From: a virus
Length of the DNA: 23,010 nucleotides
Direction: 5' to 3' (one strand)
IMG/VR virus record: IMGVR_UViG_3300007351_000058
Coordinates: 1 to 23,010 of that record
Each line of letters starts with the position of its first letter. The first letter of the stretch is position 1. Below, piece by piece: positions 6,523 to 12,598 of the stretch. A program made the position numbers and the translations under genes. A model generated the notes under the pieces. The model made no database searches and had not been told where the DNA came from. It worked only from the letters and a program-made list of their open reading frames with translations.

Positions 6523-8556
6523 CTACTGGTTCATAGCCGCGTTGCGCTGCGGACGCGGCTGTACGCCCGCTCCCTTGAGCTGGTCCTGCGGGATCATGCC
6601 CGCTGGCCGCTGCCCTCCTGGAGGGGCCTCTGGCTGGCCTCCAGGGCGAGGCTGCCCAGGCTGTCCAGGAATGCCTGCGCCTTGCGGCGGCGTGCCCGGC
6701 GAGCCGAGCATGCCTGCGATGTCCGCGTGCTTGCGCATCAGCTCCGTAGCCTGTGCCCCTGGCGGGAGGTTCATCAGGGACTCGAAGATGCGCGGAGCCA
6801 TGCGCGGACCGAACACCCCCAGGGTCATGGCATTGATCGCAGGCTCCAGGTTCAGCCTGTAGCCTGGATAGAGCGCGGGAGGGATGCCCCTGAGCACGTT
6901 CAGAGCCGCGATCTGGTTCTGAGCCTGCTGCGCGTTCCTCGTCGCCTCGACCCCATACCACGTAAATGTGGCCGTCTTGAAAATTAAATTGGGGGGCACC
7001 TTCACAAGTGCGCGATCAGCCCCGTTGGCCATCGAACTTTCAAGGAGTATCGCCTCCTGCCGGAACTGATGGTCCAGCTCCAGGAAATAAGTCAGGAGGC
7101 GCGTCAGCACCTGCTCTTCGAGCACGGCGACAGACGCCGCCGTCGTCAGGACCTCAACGTCCTGCTCCTGCGCCAGCTCCGCCTGGTTAGGTTTCTTAGC
7201 AGACGCCACCTGCGTCATCATGGACGGGTTGACGCTGAGGGTCTGCATGACCTGCGCACGGGCCAGCTCAATGATAGCCAGCCCGTCCTTCCACAACGGC
7301 GGGAACTGGGCAAACTGCGTGTCGGCTGGTGAAGTCTCCCATATGGCCCCCATCGTCAGGATCATAGCGTCGATGTTGGGGTTCTTCTGCGGGTCCGTCA
7401 TAGTGATCGGCACGAGGGCATACTGCGCGCTGTCCATGGAAATGTTCAGCGCGTCGTTGGCCAGCACCTGAAAGTCCACCGCGAGGTCCACAGGAGGCTT
7501 GCCCTTGAACACCCCCGCCTGCCGCCGGAGCGGAACCGAAATCAGCGGGCAGCGGTCAGACCAGTAAGGACAGCGCCGCACGGAGAGTATCTGCGTTTTG
7601 TCGGCCATGTACGCCCGGCATAGCCTGCGCTCGCCGTCGATGTAGAGATTCAGCCATATCTCCCACACGACCGCGTAGACCCCGCGCCCGTCCTTGCGCA
7701 CCCCTGCCGCCGCCAGCCGGTTAGACTCGTCGGGTATCTTATACTGGCTCGACTCATCGACCGTCATGGACCGCAAGAGCTGCCGCCCCGCCCGCTTCTC
7801 GATCTCACGGGTTGAGATTTTCTGCCTCACGTCCGCCCGCGTCCACCGGCGCACGATGCACACCGCCCCGCCCCTGGCGAGCGCGTCCTCGACGGAAGAG
7901 GCTGTCGCCGGGGTCACGATGACGTCGGCGTCGTGCAGGACCTCCACACGCGGCCCCTGGTCGATCACAAGCTCGTCCCGGATAATCTCGATGGACTCGC
8001 CAGGCAGGCCCGTCTCCATCGTCTCCCGGATGACCGTGTTGCGCTCAAGCCGCTCCCAATCGACATAGACGTTATACTGCCCCTCGATGTCACCGTGCCG
8101 GACAAGTGTCGGCACAACGTGCGTATGCATCTGCGCGCGGCGCACATAGTGCTCCAGCAGGGCCAGCAGCTCGAACGGCTGGCTCCCATCCTCCGTGATA
8201 CTATCGACGAACCTCTGCGCACGGGGGAATAGCTGATTGGTGAAGCGCGTCTGGCGCGCCTCAACCGCGTCGTGGACGAGAGGGACGAAATACTGGCTCC
8301 GGCCCGCGTAGTTCTGCAAGTGGTTCAGCCGTCCGTGATAGAGGTCCCAGTTGTCCTCGATGGACATGTTGCGGTCCCGGTGGTCCTCCAGCGCCTCGTC
8401 GATGTCCGCCCAGGCCGAGGCCAGCGCGTCGTGCACGCCTGCACGGCGGGTCAAGTCCTCGTCGCGGCTCATGAACTGCTCGGGCGTCTCCTCCGGCTCC
8501 GCGTCCATGACCCGGATGTCGTCCTCATACGGATCTGCGATAGGGTCGTCGGTCAA
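6523..8556 (-). CDS. Portal protein (head-tail connector)
   Basis: This 677-residue protein is the size of podovirus portals and directly follows the large terminase. The N-terminal 60 residues are acidic. The region about 65-120 (NWDLYHGRLNHLQNYAGRSQ, YFVPLVHDAVEARQTRFTNQ, LFPRAQRFV) is the typical start of a portal body. The middle is mixed alpha/beta and about 520-600 is helical (EQVLTRLLTYFLELDHQF). Residues 620-677 are a Pro/Gly/Gln-rich flexible tail. As dodecamer it should form the vertex channel for DNA entry and bind the terminase. The start is TTG at 8556, giving a TTGA overlap with the terminase stop, with GAGG nine bases upstream. Confidence 0.82.
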   Translation of the reverse strand: MTDDPIADPYEDDIRVMDAEPEETPEQFMSRDEDLTRRAGVHDALASAWADIDEALEDHRDRNMSIEDNWDLYHGRLNHLQNYAGRSQYFVPLVHDAVEARQTRFTNQLFPRAQRFVDSITEDGSQPFELLALLEHYVRRAQMHTHVVPTLVRHGDIEGQYNVYVDWERLERNTVIRETMETGLPGESIEIIRDELVIDQGPRVEVLHDADVIVTPATASSVEDALARGGAVCIVRRWTRADVRQKISTREIEKRAGRQLLRSMTVDESSQYKIPDESNRLAAAGVRKDGRGVYAVVWEIWLNLYIDGERRLCRAYMADKTQILSVRRCPYWSDRCPLISVPLRRQAGVFKGKPPVDLAVDFQVLANDALNISMDSAQYALVPITMTDPQKNPNIDAMILTMGAIWETSPADTQFAQFPPLWKDGLAIIELARAQVMQTLSVNPSMMTQVASAKKPNQAELAQEQDVEVLTTAASVAVLEEQVLTRLLTYFLELDHQFRQEAILLESSMANGADRALVKVPPNLIFKTATFTWYGVEATRNAQQAQNQIAALNVLRGIPPALYPGYRLNLEPAINAMTLGVFGPRMAPRIFESLMNLPPGAQATELMRKHADIAGMLGSPGTPPQGAGIPGQPGQPRPGGQPEAPPGGQRPAGMIPQDQLKGAGVQPRPQRNAAMNQ

Positions 8557-10493
8557 TTGAGTGTCCTCGGCAGCGCTGAGAGATACTTACGCCCGTCGGG
8601 GAGCTGCCGCAAGGCCGCGCTCGAGGAGGCCAGCGAGAGGGGCGCGTGCGGTGCCAGCATGGCCGAGCACAGAGCGCGGTCAATGAGCAGGAAGGGAGTC
8701 TTAGGCGGCGGCCGGAACGGGTCCAGCCGAGGCACCCCGCCCATCAGCGCGCGCACGGCCCATCGGGCGGGGGTATGGACCACTAGGGACAGGCGGGAGA
8801 GCCGCTCGCGCAGGTGTCCCTCCCCGTCCTGCGGGGAGAGGCCCATGGCGGGTCGCAAGCGGAGCGCGTTCACGGCGGGGCGCAGGCCCGTGGCGTCGAT
8901 GTCCGCGAAGTGATCAGGAGGGAGAATGCACGTGCGTACGTAAGGGGCCTCCAGCCTGCGCAGCAAGGGCTCCAGCAGCTCCTGCGGCGTACCGGGGGAG
9001 TAGGCATCGGCCTCGACGTGCAAGGCGTCTGACTGCGTCTGCACGAGCAGTGCCACGTAGACCTGGAGCCCGTCCGAAGCCGCCACGACATAGCGCAGCC
9101 CGTGCGCAGGGGGCGTAGCCGCCGTGACCACGCGAGCCGGGTCGTCCAGGTCGTACTTGGGAAGCGGGCGGCGCATGGCGTAGGCCAGCGCGTTCGGCAC
9201 GTCCTTGCGCCCCGTCGGGAACATGTCGAGCTGGTCATAGAGGTCCTGATGCGCGGCCTCGCCTCCCACGAACTCGACCAGGCGTGCGTTGAACGTATCC
9301 TGGAGCGCCTTGATGAAGTCGTCCTTGGCGAGCGCACGGGGGGCGGAATGGTAGGCAACCGGGATGGAGACGCCCGTCTCCTGCATCCGCTTCTGAACAG
9401 GTGCCTTAAGGAACTCCGCGAGCCCGTCCTGCTCGACGCCGATCTCAACGGGATCGTAGCGCTCGGCGACGCCGAACATGTGGTCGATCATCTGGTCCGG
9501 GAGCCAGAAATGCCCTCCCGACTCCCATATGACGAGCTTGCGGCCGATCCATGAGTAGACCACGAAGCCCGTATGCGCGGAAGTTTTGTTAGCCGTCCGG
9601 GCCGGGTCGTACATAGCGTACACGGGCTCGTAGGTGCGCACGCGGGCAGAAGCGGTGAAAGTCTCTCTGCGGAAGACGCGGTCGCTGTCTGCACGGGCTC
9701 TGACCAGGAACTCCTGCTCGAACTGGCGGGAGCGCCCGTGGCGGGCATACTCCAGGCGCGTAGCGTCGATCCACTCGAGGGGGTATCGCGAAGGCCACGC
9801 GGACTGGCGCACGGACTGGTCGTCAAGGTACTCGATCGGAACGGTCATAGTCTCCCAGTCTGGAGACTGAGCGAGGCGCACGGGTAGGGACTCCGGGTTG
9901 AGCGGGGTCGCGCACATGCGTATCTTCGGATTGGGCGTCAGGGCCGGTTTCAGAGTGGCGAAGAACCAGTTAGCGACCTTCTCCCGGCCTTCAGGGGTTG
10001 CTGCGTCCTCCTCGTCCTCCAGATCGTCGATGAAGACGAAATCCGGGCGGGCATCGAGGTGCTTCGTGCCACGGAGAGACTGGCCTTTACCGAGGCACTG
10101 AATGGCGACGTTATTCGGCAGCACGATCTTCGTGGCCTGCCACGTCCGGGTATCCTGCCGTCCGAACAGGCGCTCGATTAGCTCATTGGTCTGCAACTCG
10201 TGCTTCACGGCCTGGAGGCGCTCGATCGCACGGGGCTGGTTGTCCCCGATGATCAGCCCGTTCCTGTACATACGGAACAGCGCGCCGATGATCATGACTT
10301 CTTCCGCCTTTGTCGTCTTGGCGGAGCCACGGAAGAGCATTAGAAGCACATTTGGCCGGTCTGAGAAGAGCAGCTCCTCCATTTGCTTGTGAAACGGCGC
10401 GTCTTCTTGCGGGTGCCTATGCTTGAACAGCATCTCTACCGCACGGCGGGGGTCGCGCGCCAGCAGGTGCAGGATTTTTTCGCGGATGAGCAT
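8553..10493 (-). CDS. terL: Terminase large subunit
   Basis: This 646-residue protein is the motor and nuclease that packages DNA. The ATPase has a Walker A-like loop at 51-61 (LMLFRGSAKTT) and Walker B at 150-157 (PDFVFIDD), followed by the motif III-like CATPLNP (194-200). The RNase H-like nuclease has likely metal ligands Asp296 (MYDPART), Glu354 (GVEQDG) and Asp431 (KDVPNALAYA). About 200 extra residues follow and look like another folded domain. The frame is open to 10592, but that codon lies in the predicted promoter -35 element, so I chose ATG 10493; an in-frame GTG at 10508 is an alternative. The Shine-Dalgarno sequence is poor. Confidence 0.9.
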   Translation of the reverse strand: MLIREKILHLLARDPRRAVEMLFKHRHPQEDAPFHKQMEELLFSDRPNVLLMLFRGSAKTTKAEEVMIIGALFRMYRNGLIIGDNQPRAIERLQAVKHELQTNELIERLFGRQDTRTWQATKIVLPNNVAIQCLGKGQSLRGTKHLDARPDFVFIDDLEDEEDAATPEGREKVANWFFATLKPALTPNPKIRMCATPLNPESLPVRLAQSPDWETMTVPIEYLDDQSVRQSAWPSRYPLEWIDATRLEYARHGRSRQFEQEFLVRARADSDRVFRRETFTASARVRTYEPVYAMYDPARTANKTSAHTGFVVYSWIGRKLVIWESGGHFWLPDQMIDHMFGVAERYDPVEIGVEQDGLAEFLKAPVQKRMQETGVSIPVAYHSAPRALAKDDFIKALQDTFNARLVEFVGGEAAHQDLYDQLDMFPTGRKDVPNALAYAMRRPLPKYDLDDPARVVTAATPPAHGLRYVVAASDGLQVYVALLVQTQSDALHVEADAYSPGTPQELLEPLLRRLEAPYVRTCILPPDHFADIDATGLRPAVNALRLRPAMGLSPQDGEGHLRERLSRLSLVVHTPARWAVRALMGGVPRLDPFRPPPKTPFLLIDRALCSAMLAPHAPLSLASSSAALRQLPDGRKYLSALPRTLN

Positions 10494-10507
10494 GCTAGAG
10501 TGTAGCA

Positions 10508-10524
10508 CCAGACTTGAAATCTGG
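10508..10524. promoter_or_regulatory. 17-bp imperfect dyad in the terL leader
   Basis: CCAGACTTGAAATCTGG is a dyad centred on G10516 with seven of eight positions paired. It lies in the leader between the predicted leftward transcription start (about 10557) and the terminase start codon. It could be an operator or a short RNA hairpin controlling terL expression. The function is inferred. Confidence 0.4.
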
Positions 10525-10541
10525 CGAAAATTTTTTGAATA

Positions 10542-10556
10542 GAACAAACGGTGAAC
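10542..10556. promoter_or_regulatory. LexA-like operator 1 (GAAC-N7-GAAC)
   Basis: GAACAAACGGTGAAC fits GAAC-N7-GAAC, the reverse complement of GTTC-N7-GTTC, which is the established LexA box form of alphaproteobacteria. It sits at the predicted start site of the leftward late promoter, so a bound repressor would block transcription. It is part of a 24-bp repeat (10541-10564) that recurs at 10600-10623 with 21 of 24 identities. Confidence 0.6.
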
Positions 10557-10563
10557 TTGCAAA

Positions 10564-10592
10564 ATTATGCTAAAAATTTTCTGAGAATTCAA
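10564..10592 (-). promoter_or_regulatory. Leftward sigma70-type promoter for the late operon
   Basis: On the minus strand TTGAAT (10592-10587) and CATAAT (10569-10564) are separated by exactly 17 bases of AT-rich sequence. The start would be near 10557, giving a leader of about 64 bases before the chosen terminase ATG. LexA-like boxes flank both sides (10542-10556 and 10601-10615). Confidence 0.6.
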
Positions 10593-10600
10593 GTGTATGA

Positions 10601-10615
10601 GAACAAATAGTGAAC
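10601..10615. promoter_or_regulatory. LexA-like operator 2 (GAAC-N7-GAAC)
   Basis: GAACAAATAGTGAAC fits the same GAAC-N7-GAAC form and lies just upstream of the -35 element of the leftward promoter, 59 bp from box 1 and in the same orientation. The flanks also match (GTGAACTTG followed by AAAA), so the whole 24-bp unit looks duplicated. It could also control rightward early transcription, although I do not see a clear rightward promoter here. Confidence 0.6.
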
Positions 10616-10729
10616 TTGGAAAACTGGAGTGTAATTTGGGGGGAGAGCCAAGCGAATCATTCTCACCCCCGTCGGCGTGCTGCTACCCTGAGTTTCGCAA
10701 CAAGCTCCAAACTCCAGGCGCACGCGGCG

Positions 10730-10745
10730 ATCACAACTTTGTGAT
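10730..10745. promoter_or_regulatory. 16-bp perfect dyad in the early leader
   Basis: ATCACAA and TTGTGAT flank a central CT, giving a perfect 7-bp inverted repeat typical of a dimeric repressor or activator site. It lies about 70 bases before the first rightward gene. An imperfect GCGCA-GAA-TGTGC stem follows at about 10755. The remainder of 10616-10813 shows no convincing gene. Confidence 0.45.
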
Positions 10746-10813
10746 TAGACAAATGCGCAGAATGTGCGATTGTGGGGGCGCCGGTATTTTCCGGGGAACT
10801 AGAGGAGGAAGGA

Positions 10814-10951
10814 ATGATGACATTCTACTGCTACACCACCAGCCACCAGCGCATCGCGCTCTCAGGAGACATCGTGGGCCGGATCGTGCGGGGCACCGGA
10901 GAGGTAGACCTGATCCGCATAGCATGGTCCCTGTGGGACTACGCACGGTAG
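10814..10951 (+). CDS. 45-aa early protein, unknown
   Basis: This first rightward gene starts at ATG 10814, directly behind a near-perfect Shine-Dalgarno sequence (AGGAGGAAGGA). The 45-residue product begins MMTFYCYTTSHQRIALSGDI and ends IRIAWSLWDYAR. It has no membrane segment or recognisable motif. The strong ribosome-binding site and first position in the early operon suggest an abundantly made early protein, as often seen for host-takeover peptides, but that is inference. Confidence 0.65.
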   Translation: MMTFYCYTTSHQRIALSGDIVGRIVRGTGEVDLIRIAWSLWDYAR

Positions 10952-10967
10952 GGAGGGAATATACATA

Positions 10968-10991
10968 CTAGGGGTTGCACGGTGCACCTAG
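10968..10991. promoter_or_regulatory. Compound dyad between early genes
   Basis: CTAGG (10968-10972) and CCTAG (10987-10991) flank an inner perfect dyad TGCAC-G-GTGCA (10976-10986), with an unpaired GGT on one side. It lies between two early genes just upstream of a strong Shine-Dalgarno sequence. It may be an operator or an RNA structure affecting translation of the next gene. Confidence 0.35.
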
Positions 10992-11014
10992 GCCCCGAGG
11001 AGGAGGGTAAACTA

Positions 11015-11209
11015 ATGTATAAAATCAAACATAAGACCCAGCGCTGGATAGCCGCTTCCGGGTTTTACGATATCGAAAGAGCGGAAGCCTGGCTAGCTCG
11101 TTTCGACCCGCGTATGTGGGTCGATAAGTCCCTGCGCGCGGATGACTTCGAAATCGTTCCGGAGCGTGTAGCGCCCCAAGACAAGCCTGTCAAGAGGAAA
11201 GGAACCTGA
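11015..11209 (+). CDS. 64-aa basic early protein, unknown
   Basis: The start at ATG 11015 follows a strong GAGGAGGAGGG sequence; a GTG at 10982 would extend the frame but falls in the upstream dyad. The protein begins MYKIKHKTQRWIAASGFYDI, has a helical centre (ERAEAWLARFDPRMW) and ends in a basic KPVKRKGT tail. It ends one base before the next gene. Its size, charge and position fit an early regulatory or host-modifying protein, but no family is recognised. Confidence 0.7.
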   Translation: MYKIKHKTQRWIAASGFYDIERAEAWLARFDPRMWVDKSLRADDFEIVPERVAPQDKPVKRKGT

Positions 11210-11210
11210 A

Positions 11211-11576
11211 ATGAGCTATGATCTCACCGCAGTGGCCTACGATTGGGGATACCCAGCCGCTGAGACTGTGTGTCCAGAGGAAATGCGGGAAATCAACCGC
11301 ACCGCCTGGACGGCTCTCCGGGCCGCGATGGACGCGGCCGAGCGCGCCGCTGGGGAGTTCGCCAAAGCGAAGAAAAAGCGGGATTGGGCTCGCAAATTGG
11401 AGCGCATCCGCGCGCACGCCGCCGCCATGGCTGATGCCCGAGAACGCCTGTACACGGCCGCTGACGCGATAGAAGAGATAGTCAACCGGGCCAATCCCTA
11501 CGTCGAAACAGCTACCCGCCCGTACGTGCAGCGAGCGCGCAGGCTCGTTCGGGAGGTCGCGGAGGCCGAGAAATGA
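11211..11576 (+). CDS. 121-aa helical Ala-rich protein, unknown
   Basis: The gene starts at ATG 11211 with AGGAAAGGAACC upstream. After a short N-terminal part (MSYDLTAVAYDWGYPAAET) the protein is almost all Ala/Arg/Glu/Lys helix (ALRAAMDAAERAAGEFAKAK, then ARRLVREVAEAEK), probably a coiled coil. Its stop overlaps the ATG of the next gene by four bases, so the two are probably translated together. No catalytic motif or membrane segment is seen. Confidence 0.72.
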   Translation: MSYDLTAVAYDWGYPAAETVCPEEMREINRTAWTALRAAMDAAERAAGEFAKAKKKRDWARKLERIRAHAAAMADARERLYTAADAIEEIVNRANPYVETATRPYVQRARRLVREVAEAEK

Positions 11577-12133
11577 AAACCATCTTCGTGCTCGGGGCGC
11601 CTGACCCCGAAATGGACGCGATCGAGCGCATGCTTACAGACGCTGGCGCGTGCTTCGAATACGCCTTAGGCCAGGACGGTTGCCGGGTTCATCCCGGCAA
11701 CGCCTACGACGCCGTGCCGCCTAGCAGTGACGGTCTACACGTGGCAGTCGAATGCGGCTGGCCGGGTCAGCTCACGTTCACCTGCAATGGCGTCACGAGA
11801 ATACGGGACCTGTGCGACCATCATCGCCCCGGCGATCCAGGCTACGGAGCTGGCCCGGAAGCATACTGGTGGGCCTCCTCTATCGGCCAGGTGGCCCGCC
11901 GGCTGTCGCACCACCAGCTAGACCGGCTGGAATGGACGTGGTCAGAAGCGCCACCAGACGGCCCACACGTACACGTCGTGATCACTCGCGACGGCCCTAT
12001 CGTGCCCGTGCGCACCCAGCACGCCGCGCAGCGGCAATACCGTGAGACCTGGGTCGCCAAGTCTCGCTATTACACACCGCCCGAAGAGCTGCTACTCATC
12101 GCAGAGGCCGACCACACAACTAAGGCGCGTTAG
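11573..12133 (+). CDS. Conserved-looking protein with a DHH-like motif, unknown function
   Basis: This 186-residue protein has three striking segments: MKTIFVLGAPDPEMDAIERM at the N-terminus, RVHPGNAYDA at 38-47, and CDHHRPGDPGYG (81-92) followed by ASSIGQV (101-107). The Asp-His-His triplet after a predicted beta/alpha region recalls motif III of DHH-family phosphoesterases, but other DHH motifs are not clearly present. I recall similar DHHRPGDPGYG and ASSIGQV proteins without assigned function. A small His-rich segment (SHHQLDRLEW) follows. It is ATGA-coupled to the helical protein upstream. Confidence 0.75.
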   Translation: MKTIFVLGAPDPEMDAIERMLTDAGACFEYALGQDGCRVHPGNAYDAVPPSSDGLHVAVECGWPGQLTFTCNGVTRIRDLCDHHRPGDPGYGAGPEAYWWASSIGQVARRLSHHQLDRLEWTWSEAPPDGPHVHVVITRDGPIVPVRTQHAAQRQYRETWVAKSRYYTPPEELLLIAEADHTTKAR

Positions 12134-12171
12134 CAGCGCTCCTACAATCTTAGGTAGAAAGGAAACAAAAC

Positions 12172-12384
12172 GTGAACAAGAAGATGGCCGTCCACAAGCA
12201 GATCGAACTAATTATTGACGAAGTTCGTCATTGGTTAGGACGCGGCTCAGAATTCGAGCGGGAGTTGGACGCGCTCGATATTGAACTTACGTTATGTACG
12301 ATACCCGCAGCGCGTGATGTGCAGGCACGGGCGGAAGCAATCCGAGAAATCGCACATTTTGCACATTCACACGCACTCAGGTAG
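12172..12384 (+). CDS. 70-aa helical protein, unknown
   Basis: The likely start is GTG 12172, with AGAAAGGAAAC upstream. The protein begins MNKKMAVHKQIELIIDEVRH, with an acidic centre (GSEFERELDALDIELTLC) and a helical end (RAEAIREIAHFAHSHALR). It has no membrane segment or metal motif. It is the last gene before the AT-rich inverted-repeat region. No function can be assigned. Confidence 0.65.
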   Translation: MNKKMAVHKQIELIIDEVRHWLGRGSEFERELDALDIELTLCTIPAARDVQARAEAIREIAHFAHSHALR

Positions 12385-12399
12385 ACAATAACAATTGTC
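12384..12399. repeat. Small perfect hairpin after the early genes
   Basis: GACAAT (12384-12389) and ATTGTC (12394-12399) pair perfectly around a 4-base loop, starting at the last base of the 12172 gene's stop codon. There is no U-tract, so it is not a classic terminator. It is the first of three hairpins in the 214-base gap. Confidence 0.45.
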
Positions 12400-12412
12400 C
12401 ATACCAACGCAC

Positions 12413-12451
12413 GGGGGGTTATAGGTACAAATCCTGGAACCTAAGCCCCCC
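12413..12451. repeat. Long G-rich hairpin in the gap before the two-HTH gene
   Basis: GGGGGGTT, a bulged A and TAGGT (12413-12426) pair with ACCTA, AG and CCCCCC (12439-12451), giving 13 pairs (one G-T) around a 12-base loop. It could form a strong RNA stem or a DNA cruciform. A pyrimidine-rich stretch and then alternating TA follow. It may act as a transcription barrier or an origin structure. Confidence 0.5.
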
Positions 12452-12458
12452 CTGTCTG

Positions 12459-12485
12459 TATATATATCTCGAAAAGATATATATA
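12459..12485. repeat. Perfect AT palindrome (candidate DNA-unwinding element)
   Basis: TATATATATCT (12459-12469), loop CGAAA and AGATATATATA (12475-12485) form an 11-bp perfect inverted repeat of nearly pure AT, in a GC-rich genome. Further TA-rich sequence follows to about 12498. Such sites melt or extrude easily and are common at replication origins. Imperfect repeats CTAGTAGACCCC and CTAGCTACCCC follow at about 12514-12546. Confidence 0.5.
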
Positions 12486-12564
12486 TAATAGATATATTCC
12501 ACCGCTCATGCTAACTAGTAGACCCCCTGCCCGTTTCTAGCTACCCCAATATAAAACCCATAGA

Positions 12565-12593
12565 AAAAGTCTGTTCACAGAAGTTTGACTTTT
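12565..12593. promoter_or_regulatory. 7-bp inverted repeat before the two-HTH gene
   Basis: AAAAGTC (12565-12571) and GACTTTT (12587-12593) are perfect inverted repeats separated by 15 bases and end six bases before the ATG of the two-HTH gene. A -10-like TATAAA lies upstream at 12550-12555. No Shine-Dalgarno sequence is visible, so the spot could be an operator or a leader hairpin for autoregulation. Confidence 0.4.
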
Positions 12594-12598
12594 ATGTT

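Noticed and set aside
10494-10592. 33-residue N-terminal extension of the terminase
   Set aside because: The upstream ATG lies in the predicted -35 element, the stretch is AT-rich unlike the gene body, and the extension has no terminase motif.
10597-10971. 124-aa open frame on the plus strand
   Set aside because: Begins inside a LexA-like repeat and overlaps the 45-aa gene that has a strong ribosome-binding site in another frame; the translated end is His/Arg-rich shadow sequence.
12574-12588. Possible third LexA-like site near the two-HTH gene
   Set aside because: GTTC is present but the second half is TTTG rather than GTTC at the required spacing.
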